DNA from: Branchiostoma floridae
Taxonomy: Eukaryota > Chordata > Leptocardii > Amphioxiformes > Branchiostomatidae
Assembly: GCF_000003815.2 (NCBI RefSeq)
Contig: NC_049988.1
Coordinates: 18,611,598 to 18,675,597 of the forward strand
Reading direction: 5' to 3'
Length of the DNA stretch: 64,000 bases
The translations under genes were made by a program, and so were the position numbers. The notes beneath the pieces are model-generated. The model searched no databases, was not told the origin of the DNA, and was given only the letters and a program-made list of their open reading frames with translations. Below are positions 1 through 10,763 of the stretch, piece by piece (position 1 is the first letter of the stretch; every line of letters starts with the position of its first letter).

Positions 1-163
1 GTACCATACAACTCAACTAAAAACCAGTTTCTGTATGTGTAGCTGTATATCAGGTATAACTGCCCTACGATATGACACACCAGTTTCTGTATCTGTCTAG
101 CTAGTATATAACCACCTTTCTGGATAACACACCAGCTTTTGTATCTGTATCTGTACAACAGGT
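1..163 (-). repeat. CR1-like LINE 3' tail fragment
   Basis: Words such as ggtataactgccc, acacaccag and ttctgtatctgtatct recur in the LINE 3' end at 39365-39480. The sequence resumes at 387 (taaccgcccatgg) on the other side of a MITE. Confidence 0.5.
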
Positions 164-164
164 A

Positions 165-384
165 ACGCTACTTCACCTTTATCCGTGGGGTAACCTATAT
201 CCGTTGTTTGATAAAAACAGAGTATATAGGGATAATACATGTAATTCCACGGACTGTGGCTCTAAATTGCAATACATGTATTTTCAAAATTTTGCAGTTT
301 AAAATCACCGTCTGTCGCTCCTTAATACAGTGTTTTTGAAAATAACGGATATAGTTTATCCCACGAATAAAGGTGAACTAGCGT
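165..384. mobile_element. MITE family A, full copy (TA target)
   Basis: 220 bp with inverted ends, ACGCTA(G/C)TTCACCTTTATC inward, followed by cgtggggtaacctatatccg, and TA on both sides. Removing it restores caacaggtataaccgcc of the LINE tail, which confirms the 2-bp TA duplication of a Tc1/mariner-type MITE. Confidence 0.85.
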
Positions 385-548
385 TATAACCGCCCATGGA
401 GAATTTCCTGAGCAGCCTTTGTAACCCCTGCTTTGCCTAATGAGTCAGCAAGTCAAACTCAGCCAAAGCTCGATGATTCTGACTTAGAGAGAAGAGATAC
501 TGGTACAGTGGGCTTAGTTCAGTACCTAGCCTAGCCCTGAACAAACTA

Positions 549-710
549 CTGTAAATGCAGAAATGTTCGCGGTGGATTAATGTTTCTATTATCATCGATG
601 GTATTAGACTGCAGTCTATGGTGTTACCGCAAACTTTAATCCACACCGCGAAAAGTCCCTTTTCCCGCTACCGCGAAATTAAATCACCGCAAACTTAAAT
701 GCATCTACAG
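549..710. mobile_element. MITE family B, copy 1 (TA target)
   Basis: 162 bp with inverted ends ctgtaaatgcagaaatgttc and ...aacttaaatgcatctacag, flanked by TA. The interior is rich in CCGCGAA-type words. It resembles copy 2 at 1695. Confidence 0.75.
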
Positions 711-1350
711 TACTTAAACAAAATTGGTACGTCCGTGTGGGTGGGAAGGAATATCATTAGAACTACCAAGGATCCACCAACACAATATCATTTCACTGGG
801 AAAAGTCGCGATAACATCCTTCTAGAACCCGAAGATGTCTTTTACTACAACAATATAAAATTTCAATGTAACTGTGTGTGTGGTGGGTGAGGAAGGCATA
901 TCATGAGAAATACAAACTTCAAGAATCCACCCACACATATCTTTTCACCAAGAAGAGTCACAATGACCCACTTCCTTCTAGAAACACTGTCAAGGAGGTC
1001 TTCCTCTATGACGATAAAGACACTGTATCTCCTTGCAAGTGTGGGTGGGGAAGGCATAGCATGAAACCTTTTGTGAGGATATCCTCTTCCACTACAACTT
1101 CAAAGACAATGAAATTTCCGTTTAAGCGTGGGTGGCGAAAACGTAGTAGGAAATCTACCAAGGATCCACCCACACGTTTCATTACTTTACAAGGACAAGT
1201 CACGATGACCTGCTTTAGGCAACAACAAAAACGTTGGAAGATGTCTTCTACTATGACTGTGTAGACCAGGGTTGTAGTCAGCACCCATCCTTACGTCCTT
1301 TGACAGAATTCTGCAGCTGGGGACGGAAGAAAATTTTTCCCATTCTGTCC

Positions 1351-1432
1351 TCTGTGAGCAAAATTTAATCCTTAAAATGCAGGAAATAGCATTTCAGAGG
1401 GTCTAGGTTTCAAAATTTTCCTTGGGAGCATG
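1351..1432 (-). repeat. Fragment of the repeat that flanks the RTE element
   Basis: Reverse complement of the block around cctctgaaatgctatttcct that occurs four times near 48.6-52.7 kb. Confidence 0.6.
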
Positions 1433-1694
1433 CCCTTGATCCCCCTAGGAACGCTGTGCCAAAGCCATTCAAAATCGAGGGGACGGGACAGAAAATGATT
1501 TCTGGCTGGCTACAACAGTGGGTGTAGACACTGTAAAAGTCACTACATGTAGTTTCCATGTAAGCACGGATGGGGAGACACCGCGCGAAAACTACCTAGC
1601 ATCCATTTTACCATCCATTTTATCATTTAAGTGTGAGTAGAAAAAACATAGCCATGATAACTGCCAAGGATACCCCAACACACCCTATTAGTTA

Positions 1695-1902
1695 CTGTAA
1701 ATGCAGAAATGTTTGTGGTGGATTAATGTTCGCGGTTTTCGCGGTGACCACTTTGCCGCAAACTTCAAACCACCGCAAACGTTTTTCTATTATGGTATTA
1801 GATTGCAGTCTATGGTTTTACCGCGAACTTAAAACCACCGCGAAAAGTCCCTTTTCCTGCTACCACGAAATCAAATCCCCGCGAACTTCAATGCATTTAC
1901 AG
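1695..1902. mobile_element. MITE family B, copy 2 (TA target)
   Basis: 208 bp with ends ctgtaaatgcagaaatgttt and aacttcaatgcatttacag, TA duplicated. Longer and more complete than copy 1. A fragment of the same family lies at 39710-39770. Confidence 0.8.
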
Positions 1903-2008
1903 TATTTCAATAGAAAAAGCTACAACAACCTGTGCATAGAAACCTTGACTGAGGTTGTCTTTCACTAGAACTAGAAAGACATCAAAATTTCCACTTAACA
2001 TGCATTCG

Positions 2009-2210
2009 CATAATTCCACCAGGTGCCATTATACCGCCATCTCAAAAAACGTTGTTATAGAGGCCTTCTCAAGATTGTCTTCAACACTTAAATATCAGAA
2101 TTGTTTAACATTTAGGATATCTAACATTCAGTGTTCAAGACAATCTTGGGAAGACCTCCATACTAACGTCTTTTTGAGGTGGCGGTATTATGGCACCTGG
2201 TGGAATAATG
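2009..2210. mobile_element. MITE family C, copy 1
   Basis: About 95-bp inverted arms starting cataattccaccaggtgcca and ending tggcacctggtggaataatg, nearly palindromic overall. A second copy lies at 30845-31034. Confidence 0.8.
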
Positions 2211-2367
2211 ATAGTCGATGTTACATGTGGGTGGGAGAAACATGCCAAGAAAAATATTATACCATGGATCAACCAACAAGTTATTATTTCATGATAAGAT
2301 CCTTCCAGAACCCTTGTCTGAGGATGTCGTTTACTACTACAATATAAAATTTCTATGTAAGTGTGAG

Positions 2368-2718
2368 CAGGGCATGAAATACTGGGTGCATGTGCACCAA
2401 GGTGTACCCAAAATTGGAGCTGTGCACCCAATTATTTTCTGTGGGTGCACAGGGTGCACCCAAATATTTTCTTTGGTTTATGTATGTAAAGATATCAAAG
2501 TATACTAGTATACATCATATTCTTGACATTTGAGTGTTAGAAGGATAATAAAAATGTCTGTCATGGTACTTGTTTAAGAATTTGATAGCTAATTAAGTTC
2601 TGCTATTAGATTATTACTTAAATTTAAGTGGTGCACCCAAAATTTTTTTGGTGCACCCAATTTTTTTAGATGGGTGCACCAGTGCATCTAATCCCAAAAA
2701 TGAATTTCAAGCCCTGGT
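2368..2718. mobile_element. Putative TIR element with gtgcaccca repeats
   Basis: The left end agggcatgaaatactgggtg resembles the inverted right end, where the reverse complement reads ccagggcttgaaattcattt. Multiple gtgcaccca words occur inside each end as subterminal repeats. No coding capacity. Confidence 0.5.
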
Positions 2719-2982
2719 GTGTATATAGGCGAGGAAGGTATAGCACATAAAATACGAACTTCAAGAATCCACCCATTTTTATTATTTCACAAGACACAAT
2801 GAACCCGCTTTCGTTGAGAAACACTGTGTGAGAATGTCTTCTTCCTCTATATCTACAAAGACAATGAAATCTCCAAGTACGTGTTTGTGTAAGTGTGTGT
2901 GGGTGGGTGAAACATAGCACGAAAACTGCCAAGAATCCACCCACACATATCATTTTACTAGGAAAAGTCACTATGACCTGCG

Positions 2983-3178
2983 TTGGTCGACAAAAAGAGT
3001 CTACAGATGTCATTAGAATGCCTTTTGTGTTGACATTCTGTGCCTTGTGTCCCCAAGAGGATTGTTGAGTGCGGCAGCTGACGCAAGTTGACGTGTGTTG
3101 GTACAATGGAAGCTAGGTGCATAGAGCTGACGTGTGAATTGAGATTTACATGGCTGCTATTCAACACCACCCCCCATT
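2983..3178. repeat. 195-bp interspersed repeat, copy 1
   Basis: Shares tgccttttgtgttgacattc, ccaagaggattgttgagtgc and ggaagctaggtgcatagagc with copies at 3852-4048 and 5484-5690. Copies 1 and 2 lie inside the degenerate array and copy 3 just beyond the minisatellite. Confidence 0.8.
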
Positions 3179-3851
3179 TGTCCTACATACAGAAACACTG
3201 TCAAGGACGTCTTCCTCTATGACGATAAAGATGCTATCTCCTTGCATGTGTGGGTGGGGAAGGCAATTACAGCATGAAACCTTATGTGAGGATGTCTTCT
3301 TTTACTTCAACTACAAAGACAGCGAAATTTCCGGTTAAGTTTGGGTCGCAGAAACGTAGTAAGAAAACTGCCACAGATCCACCCACGCATCTCATTACAT
3401 TACTAAGAAAAGTCACGATGACCCGCTTTAGTAACAAACAAAAAAAAACTGTTGGAAGATGTCTTCTACTACGACTGTGTAGACACTGTAAAAGTCACTG
3501 TAGTTTCAATGTAAGCATGGATGGAGAGACACAACATGAAAACTACCTAGCATCCATTTTACCATGTATTACATTTCATTACGTTACTAAGAAAAGTGAT
3601 TATGCCCTGCACCTAGAAACATTGTCTATGCTTTCTTTGAGAAACACTGTCAAGGAGGTCTTCTGCTATCATGACAATTTCTATGCAAGTGTGGGTGGGG
3701 AAGGCATAGCATGGATACCTTTTGTAAGGAAGTCTTCTTGCACACAACAAGGACAGACAACGAAATTTCCCGTTAAGTGTGGGTGGCAGAAACGTAGTAG
3801 GAAAACTGCCAAGATTCCACCCACACAATCCATGGAAAAGTCGCGATGACC

Positions 3852-4048
3852 TGCATTGTTTGACAAACATAGCCTACGGATGTCATTTGAATGCCTTTTG
3901 TGTTGACATTCTGCACCTTGTGTCTCCAAGAGGATTGTTGAGTGCGGTAGCTGACGCAAGTTGACGTATGTTGGTACAATGGAAGCTAGGTGCATAGAGC
4001 TAACATGTGAAGCGAGGTTCACATGAATGCTATTCAGAACAACCCTCC
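3852..4048. repeat. 195-bp interspersed repeat, copy 2
   Basis: Same orientation as the copy at 2983, with about 90 percent visible identity over most of its length. Confidence 0.8.
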
Positions 4049-4276
4049 AACTTGTCTTACATGCAAAGGACTGCAGTACATGTGTTAGGTAAATCACATG
4101 GATTATTTTCAGTTACATCATTATAGATTAATACACTAGAACATAAAATATCTACAAAAAACAATATCTTGATACTTTGCCATATTACATTACAAATCAT
4201 GGTAAAGCATAGTATTCTCATACACTTAAAAACTACAGGATGCATAAAATATAAATTGTGTAAAGGTATGGATGTA

Positions 4277-4935
4277 AAAAATATTGTTCAGCACCAGGGA
4301 CAGGGGTGGTTGTGTGAATGTTGCTCAGCACCAAGGACAGGGATATTCAAGTGTTGTTCAACATGAATGTGTGGATGTGTGAATGGTGTTCAGCACCAGG
4401 GACAGGGATGGTTGTGTGAAAGGTGTTCAGCACCAGGGACAGGGATGGGTGTGTGGATGTTGTTCAGCACCAGGGGCAGGGATGGATGTTTGAATATTGT
4501 TCAGCACCAGGGACAGGGATGGTTGTGTGAATGGTGTTAAACACCAGGGACAGGGATGGATGTATGAATGTTGTTCAGCACCAGGGACAGGGATGGGTGT
4601 GTGAATGTTGTTCAGCACCAGGGACAGGGATGGTTGTGGGAATGTTGTTCAGCACCAGGGACAGGGATGGGTGTGTGAATGGTGTTCAGCACCAGGGACA
4701 GGGATGGTTGTGTGAATGTTGTTCAGCACCAGGGACAGGGATGGTTGTGGGAATGTTGTTCAGCACCAGGGACAGGGATGGGTGTGTGAATGGTGTTCAG
4801 CACCAGGGACAGGGATGGTTGTGTGCATGGTGTTCAGCACCAGGGACAGGGATAGGTGTGTGAATGTTGTTCAGCACCAGGGACAGGGATGGATGTGTGA
4901 ATGGTGTTCAGCACCAGGACAGGGATGTTTGACAG
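4277..4935. repeat. 37-bp minisatellite, about 17 copies
   Basis: The unit contains gttcagcaccagggacaggg followed by atggttgtgtgaatgtt. Period 37 is measured between successive ttcagcacc words. Because 37 is not a multiple of three and the unit lacks stops in several frames, long overlapping ORFs appear in plus frames; these are artefacts. Confidence 0.95.
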
Positions 4936-5184
4936 TGTTGTTCAACACATGTATAGGAAATCTTTAGTATCACAACAAATGTTTCGTAAGGTTTATTAAC
5001 TACTTACAGTACATATAGACAGACATATATGAATATCTAGAAATATGAATAAGTCAACATATTGAGTCTAAGGTGCCATTTATACTATTGGTTCTATGGT
5101 ATAAACATTCTTTCATATATTTGCCCGTTTGATCACAGTAAGGGTTATCGCCTCCCAGACTGTAGTTGAATCTATCTACTGATC

Positions 5185-5475
5185 GAAAAGTAGCAAATTC
5201 TATCGAGCAAGCAGACGACGGAAAGAAATGTGAACAGCTTTGTGCGTTTATCATTATATCGTGAACAATCCATAAGAAAATGGCGTTCACATAGCATGTG
5301 AAGCAAGGGTCACCCATTGTGCTATTCAACACAACATGTTGAACGGAAAGTAGCAAATTATTTTGAGCAAGCGGACAAGGGAAAGAAATGTGAACAGCTT
5401 TGTGCGTGTATGATTATATCGTGAACAATCCATAACAAAGTGACGTTCATACAACATGTGAAGTCAGGGCACACA
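5185..5475. repeat. 157-bp tandem duplication
   Basis: Two copies share gaaagaaatgtgaacagctt, attatatcgtgaacaatcca and catgtgaag-cagggcacac-type words, offset by about 157 bp. Confidence 0.8.
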
Positions 5476-5483
5476 GCTTCCAA

Positions 5484-5690
5484 GATGGCAAACAGAGTCT
5501 AAAGATATCATTTGAATGCTTTTTGTGTTGACTTTCTGTACCTTGTGTCCCCAAGAGGATTGTTGAGTGCGGTAGCTGACGCAAGTTGACGTGTGTTTCT
5601 GCAATGGAAGCTAGGTGCATAGAGCTGACGTGTGAATTGAGGTTCACATGGGTGCTATTCAACACAACCTTCCAATTTGTCCTTAACGTA
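5484..5690. repeat. 195-bp interspersed repeat, copy 3
   Basis: Same orientation as the other two; preceded here by a separate 157-bp tandem duplication. Confidence 0.8.
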
Positions 5691-5750
5691 CAAAAACCAG
5701 CAGTATATGTGTTTGATAAGTCACATGGATTATTTACGGTTTGGGTATAC

Positions 5751-5950
5751 AGTCAAAGCTGTATTAGTTGCCACTTTTGCATTGCGGCCACCTGGCCATT
5801 GACGTCACTTGTTGTTGGATCCTTTGGATTTTTCCAATTGACCCTATCATTAAGAAATAGTCTGTAGCGGCCACCTGTCCAACGCAACCACAGCCACATG
5901 ATTTCTGGTTCCATAGATACAGAAACACTGCCTATTGCGACCATACTGCG
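5751..5950. mobile_element. Decayed element with CAGTCAAAC-like end
   Basis: Begins acagtcaaagctgtattagt and contains ggccacctggcc and cggccacctgtcc, as in the element at 21091-21268. The right end is poorly preserved. Confidence 0.45.
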
Positions 5951-6166
5951 GGGGTCTTAGATGGCTTAACGAATTTCAGAGATAAAGAACGAATTTTCTT
6001 CCATTTTGTGCATTTTGTTGTCTTCTAAGTCATACTTTACACAATATGTAAATTATCAAAAATCACTAAAATAAAAAAAACAGTGCCGCAGTGAATGAAC
6101 CCAGCAGTGCTGCACCGGTGCCACAAGTGCAGTGAGAGTCCACCTTAATCGACTGAATGTACTTAC

Positions 6167-6251
6167 AGTGTTGGAGAGGTGAGTTAAGGCCTTGATGTGC
6201 AGCAACTCTTCGTAAATGATCTCCAATTCGTCAACTGATCGCTCGTGAGGC
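6167..6251 (-). CDS. RAPGEF4: EPAC exon: entry into CNB domain B
   Basis: 85 nt, phase 2 in, phase 0 out: completes Leu, then [20 protein letters not shown] and [24 protein letters not shown] is a signature of the helix leading into EPAC CNB-B. The acceptor is gttttttggcag|GCCTCA and the donor AACACT|GTAAGT. The next exon of the family (VKREL...) was not found between 1 and 6166, so it should lie beyond the left edge. Confidence 0.94.
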
Positions 6252-6476
6252 CTGCCAAAAAACAAAACAAACAAAAAACACACATGTTCAAAATGAAAGC
6301 TCATCTGTATTGCTACAAAACATGTTGCAAAGCTGCAACCCAAAAAATCCTGGGAATTCGTAAAAATTGAAACATGGTCTTTTGGCAGACTGAAAGACAA
6401 AAAAATGATAGCATCAGGGTTCTAGCTAGGATCACCACACTATAATTTGCAAAGACCAACTAAATGAGGACCATTA

Positions 6477-6965
6477 CCAGGGATCGAAATACTTTTTTTA
6501 TTGCTACATGCAAAATTGCAAGTTTGCAAAAATTTTACGTGCAATTTAAAATAATTACATGCAAAATACAACTAGTCTATACTGCAATGTTCTAGCCACC
6601 ATCCATCATTCTGTTCTTTGGTGGAATGTTGCTGCTCTGGATGGATAAGAATTTTGCCCATTCTGTCACTGTTGATGGACTGACATTGACACATGAAAAT
6701 ATAGACAGAACTGCAAATTTTGGAAAGATATCCACATAATCGGCATGTTAGTTTGCAGCAAAGCCGAAGTTGATTGTTTATAACACCTACTGACAACCGG
6801 TGACGATCCCCGTCAGACAAAAGCATCGTGGCCTCAGTATTTTTAATACCTGCTCCTGCCATGTATTTTCAACATGCAAGATTGCAACTTCAGAAAATTT
6901 GTACATGCAAATCTCAAAAATTATGTGCAAATTGCAAGTTAAGTATGTCTATTTCGAACCCTGAT
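6477..6965. mobile_element. TIR element with CAGGGATCGAAATA ends
   Basis: Inverted ends of about 40 bp: left cagggatcgaaatacttttt, right tatttcgaaccctg, with attac on both outer sides. The interior is rich in tgcaaattgcaag words. Non-coding. It lies 225 bp past the EPAC exon at 6251. Confidence 0.65.
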
Positions 6966-7290
6966 TACACTAATTTTGAACTTGCTAGTATTTACTTGAG
7001 CACCAATGTATGATTCAATATAAAAAATGATGATATGACACTGCAAACTGGCTAAAAATTCCTTCAAATTAAAACTATTATTTTGGTGAGAATCAAGTCC
7101 CGTCATGGGTACCTTTACAATACCAACTTGTTAACCTTACATTTTTAAAATGTCCTCACTGTGTAAGGGAAAAAAAACCTTCTTGGTCGCTTTGCTACAT
7201 TGGAATCACTATTACCCTAAAATAAAATCCTGACTAGAGCCCTGAAACCTGATGTTCTAAGCAATTTTTGACGTGTCATATTTCACTCAT

Positions 7291-7343
7291 AGTTTGCGGA
7301 GGGCTCATGCGCATCATGATGTCTGGTCTGATCTGTGACACTA
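7291..7343 (-). pseudogene. Broken copy 1 of EPAC exon 11755-11938 (3' end)
   Basis: Reads as the last ~17 codons of the exon (SQIRPDIMMRM...) but with changes and an indel. Its donor has decayed from GTGAGT to ATGAGT. The flanking intron sequence (cctgactagagccctgaaac) also matches the flank of the true exon, so exon end and intron were duplicated together. Confidence 0.8.
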
Positions 7344-7446
7344 TCCCCCCAATCGGTTGCTTTGTTACCTTTCCATCACCATTACCCTAAAGGAAAATCC
7401 TGACTAGAACCCTGAAACCTGAGGTTCTAAGAAATATTTCACTCAC

Positions 7447-7509
7447 AGTTTGCAGAGGATCATGCAGATCATGGCATCTGGCCCAATCTGCGACAACATA
7501 ACCAGTGTA
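7447..7509 (-). pseudogene. Broken copy 2 of EPAC exon 11755-11938 (3' end, donor intact)
   Basis: Covers 20 codons plus CT, with GTGAGT donor intact. It encodes [20 protein letters not shown], where the live exon has ...[10 protein letters not shown]. Ten codons differ: seven synonymous, three not, and two of the latter are C-to-T changes at CpG (Arg to Cys). It has no acceptor and no upstream exon part. Confidence 0.85.
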
Positions 7510-7860
7510 TCCCCCCTCTAAACTATCCCCCAATTGGTCGCTTTGCTATCTTGCAATCTTTATTATCCTAACAGCCGGGAATGTCCTTAAATCTGAGGAC
7601 CTTCCAGAGATTTTTTTGTAGCCAATCAGAGAGCGCCCCTTGACATGACGTCATTTTCCCGCGGACGCTAGGCTCTAGCACTTTTCCATTCATTTTCCCG
7701 CTCATTTCTGATATTTCTGGCTTCTACGCCTGCGTTAAGTCCAGTTCAAAGGTTAAATCACGTCATATCCGCCTTAGGAACATTCTAGAACACAAAGGAA
7801 GCCTGATTGTACGCGTTACTTGCTGCACGAACCCGTCAGAAAGCGTGCTTCTCGACCGAA

Positions 7861-7879
7861 ATGGCAGATAAATCTCCAG
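7861..7879 (+). CDS. Candidate first coding exon inside the 3.9-kb element
   Basis: ATG in a CpG-rich context followed by GCAGATAAATCTCCAG and a strong donor, G|GTAAGG. It reads MADKSP plus a split codon. It lies about 290 bp inside the left end, downstream of a CCAAT box and a CRE-like TGACGTCA near 7647. If spliced to 8861 it would continue in frame. Product unknown; the exon is supported only by signals. Confidence 0.3.
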
Positions 7880-8860
7880 GTAAGGTTGAAATTTACACAT
7901 TTTTCAGTGTTTTTAGACGGGTCTTAGAGAGTAATTTTGCAGAATTTGCCGTAATTCAACTAGATTTCTTTGTTGTTTATAATGCCGAGATTCGATAACG
8001 CCATTTTGTTTTTCAATGTATCGCCATGCGGAGGCGGGTCGTGATTTTTATATGGAGATGTTTCGTACCTGGGAGCGTCCGGCCACTATGTTTCTGTATG
8101 GGTATTTACACAATTCCGGCTAGTTTTTGTCGGAGAAAATTCGTTTTACTTGCAGTACGCGGCATTATTTTTAAAACCGAATCGTCGTCCCAGATAGCTT
8201 GTAACCCAGACCATAGTTCCACATTATTTGTTTTCATTTTTACTTTTAAAAAATGGGCGGTCGGGATTTTGAAAGTTGCGTGGTTGGGATTTCGTCGAGT
8301 TTAGCGAGAAGTGGGGAGGGGGGGCGTCGATCGATAGTAGTATGTTTGATCGTTGATTTTCAGATATCTTGAGGTGTTTATCAGAAATATGGACCGAGGG
8401 CCATAAATTTCTGGGAAAATTATGGGCTTATGCAGCAGTCCTTTTTGACTGTGTGAACATGTTCTATGTATTATAGCTATTTCACAATTAGGTGTACCCA
8501 TTTTTTTTCTGACATGTTGGTAGCAAAATTAGTTGATAACTGTTTTAGACTTGCATTTGCCCAAAGCTGGTACAAAAAGAAAATGTAATAAAAATAATTT
8601 TGTAAATCAGTCAACAATACACCAATAGCATAATTTGAGTTAGATTTTCAGATATATGTACTTGCAGTTTTATTAAGATTGTTGATTATCATATCATTCA
8701 TATGACATATATTGATATACATCATAACATTTTGTGTACTGGCATCTTCTTTCCAAGAAACAATAGGTTTGCAATGACTATGTACAATTTGTTGGTTCAA
8801 CTCTATGTGCAAAATAAGAATCCAATCTTATCATTTTTACTGGTTGCAGGTTAAAAATAG

Positions 8861-8973
8861 CGGGCGACCTTATTGAGGGATTCTCAAGAAATTACAAGTT
8901 GTATCAACATTGCACGGATGACCGGGAGTGTGTGCTGCACTGCAACAGCTGCTACAAGTGTTGCTACAAGTGA
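8861..8973 (+). CDS. Candidate Cys-rich terminal exon inside the 3.9-kb element
   Basis: Joined to the exon at 7861 through acceptor aaaaatag, it gives a 43-residue product ending HCTDDRECVLHCNSCYKCCY-K and then a stop. Seven of its last 20 or so residues are cysteines (C-x5-C-x3-C-x2-C-x2-CC). The better-looking acceptor 11 bp upstream (ggttgcag) would create an immediate stop. The family is not recognised. It could be a metal-binding or secreted peptide, or chance. Confidence 0.25.
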
Positions 8974-9719
8974 TGTTTCTTCACTGTAGTATTTTGTTTT
9001 GGTTTGTATAGTATTTGGATTTGTAATGTAGGTACATTATCATGAAATGACACATTGATTAATATACTTACCTTGCTTGGTAGTTGATACCATCTTCAGC
9101 GAATGAGAAGACTAGTACTGGCTGAGGAATCCCGGTCTCCAATCTAGCTTAAATATGATGTACTTCATGTTCGATTCTCACACTGCTATGAGAAAGTCTA
9201 CATTTGAAGTTGTTTATAGTGTTTTATTTGTCTTCTGTGATAGGGAATTATGCATCAATAAAATGTTCTTTGGGACAAGAGTACAAAGGCTTTGGTAAAC
9301 AGGACATACTGACATAATTATTTTTCTTATTAGATATATATGATGTGGAAGAATAAAGCAGCAAAGCACAAATATAATGTGGTAGTATAAACAACTATGT
9401 CTAGTCTAGTGTTACCACAGTGTACAGAAAAGCAGAATTGGAGAGTCACTAATTCAAAAGGACGAATACTTTATTAGACTAACTCAGAGACAGAGTGGTT
9501 GTATACTGTATCATGTACAATGTAGTCAACATGTTAAAATGTATGTTAAACTGTGTATTAGTTTGGTAGGTTAAATCAATCTTTGTACTGTGACATGTAA
9601 GATTTCTTTGCTTGGCATGTCTGAAGAAAAAATGCGGCTGCCTACTCTCAAACTTTTCGGATGGTAAAATCATGTATAAAATAAAACATTCTGTTTTAAT
9701 TTGTCTTTAGTAATGTATA

Positions 9720-9800
9720 CATGTACGCCTCAACATTTGTGAATGAATAAATGAATGAATTTTATTGCTCAACAATCGTACAGGGTACAATGTATGGCAA
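9720..9800 (-). repeat. LINE-like 3' tail fragment within the 3.9-kb element
   Basis: The run gaatgaataaatgaatgaat followed by tttattgctcaacaatcgtacagg has the look of the inverted, simple-repeat-ended tail of a non-LTR retrotransposon. The rest of 8980-9990 shows no feature except poly(A)-signal-like words near 9259, 9353 and 9679. Confidence 0.35.
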
Positions 9801-10462
9801 CCAATAACAACTAAGTACTGTAATTGTTTGTGTGTGTAGTGCGATAAAGCTTGGCTTGTTCTTAGGACCAGCTTATCTTGCATTGTTCTCACCTGCATCT
9901 GGCCACAACTTGACTCTATTATACTGATGGTATTTTGATGTATAATTGCAATGTTGACATTTCTACCCTGCTATGGGAAACAAAGGTACACTTACCTTTC
10001 TCAAACAATGCTAAAAACGACGATAGAAGCAGATTTTATTTATTCTAGTTTTGATGTGATTGCAATCATATTGGTATCTCTACAGTCCTCTTATCTTAAA
10101 TATGTTAGAGACTGTCACTGATTCTAAGATACTGACTTATTTAGCTAAACAAGCAAAACATAGACTTGTAAGTGTGTTCAGAGGTATGAGAGCAGAAAAT
10201 GGGATATGGCTTCTGGAATTAAATATACTGATTGGGTACATAGTTTACAGAAACTAAACAATTGGTTGTGCACCCATCTGTAGGCCAACTGGACAAATTT
10301 GGTACAAAGAAATTTTGACTAGAAAGGTATTTTGTTGTACACCAAGTCCTTATACTATAGTGTAAATGTATGAAGTATCGAAAACAAATAAGCTCTCTTT
10401 TTTTATTGTAATTTTTCATCGCTTAATGCTGAAAATAAATTGACTAAGGATGTATTACTTAC

Positions 10463-10532
10463 CTTAAAGACCTCTGAAACTAAAAGTTCCACCATTTTTT
10501 GACGTAAACCTGTAACATTTCGCTCTTCGGTT
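10463..10532 (-). CDS. Candidate second exon of the same minus-strand gene
   Basis: 70 nt between ccacag and AAG|GTAAGT. Entering in phase 2, it reads TEERNVTGLRQKMVELLVSE-VFK with no stop. It joins to the shifted frame of the exon above through the Arg codon AG|A. A 15-nt microexon (9996-10010, HCLRK) with good splice sites could follow in phase 0. After that an exon near 9150 would reach a stop after IGDRDSSASTSLLIR. Unrecognised; support is from signals and frame only. Confidence 0.3.
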
Positions 10533-10562
10533 CTGTGGTTACCCAATATGTATCTGTCTTAC

Positions 10563-10763
10563 CTTGGGTAGAACGTGTAGAGAGCCCCACCGTTTACTGG
10601 GTGGGTCCAAGGAGGTTGAAAAAGGTCCTATCGGCCTTGATTGAAACATGACGGCGGCCTCGTAACATGCGGGCAGTGCCGATTCTCTGGGACCGCACAA
10701 TACTTCGTGGATACGATCTATTTCTGTGATGATTCGTAAAAGTCCGACGGTTTCTTCAGTCAT
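10563..10763 (-). pseudogene. Candidate exon of a minus-strand gene in the 3.9-kb element, frameshifted
   Basis: ATG at 10763 opens MTEETVGLLRIITEIDRIHE and runs to a donor CCCAAG|GTAAGA. Past about 10628 another frame, reading DLFQPPWTHPVNGGALYTFY, looks more protein-like. Only that frame joins in phase to the next candidate exon (10463-10532). One extra G near 10627-10628 would explain this. The gene is therefore either broken by a +1 frameshift or misread. The right-hand end of the element, with CCAAT and AAGATGGCG motifs, would be its promoter. Family not recognised. Confidence 0.3.

Larger units (their letters stand above)
720..4060. repeat. Degenerate tandem array with gtgtgggtggg / ccacccacac words
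   Basis: Repeated blocks of about 80 and 150-165 bp share gtgtgggtggggaaggcata, ccaaggatccacccacac, gaagatgtcttctactac and acaatgaaatttcc. Clear blocks occur at 730-1260, 2220-2370, 2720-2990, 3180-3480 and 3630-3850. MITEs and a 195-bp repeat interrupt them. Open frames here arise from the repeat and shift between units; no conserved protein is seen. Confidence 0.75.

Noticed and set aside
878-3849. Series of ORFs of 100-199 codons with similar peptides
   Set aside because: They arise from the degenerate tandem array, change frame between units, and show no domain or start context.
4277-4935. CRISPR array
   Set aside because: Direct 37-bp repeats with no unique spacers, in a eukaryotic intron context; an ordinary minisatellite.
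4427-4967. Overlapping Cys/Gly-rich ORFs of up to 110 codons
   Set aside because: They are frame readings of a stop-poor 37-bp minisatellite; the same peptide words appear in shifted frames.
8861-8973. Resemblance of the Cys cluster to metallothionein or to lentiviral transactivator-type Cys motifs
   Set aside because: Too short and too few matching positions; no flanking domain of either family. Left as an unknown candidate.
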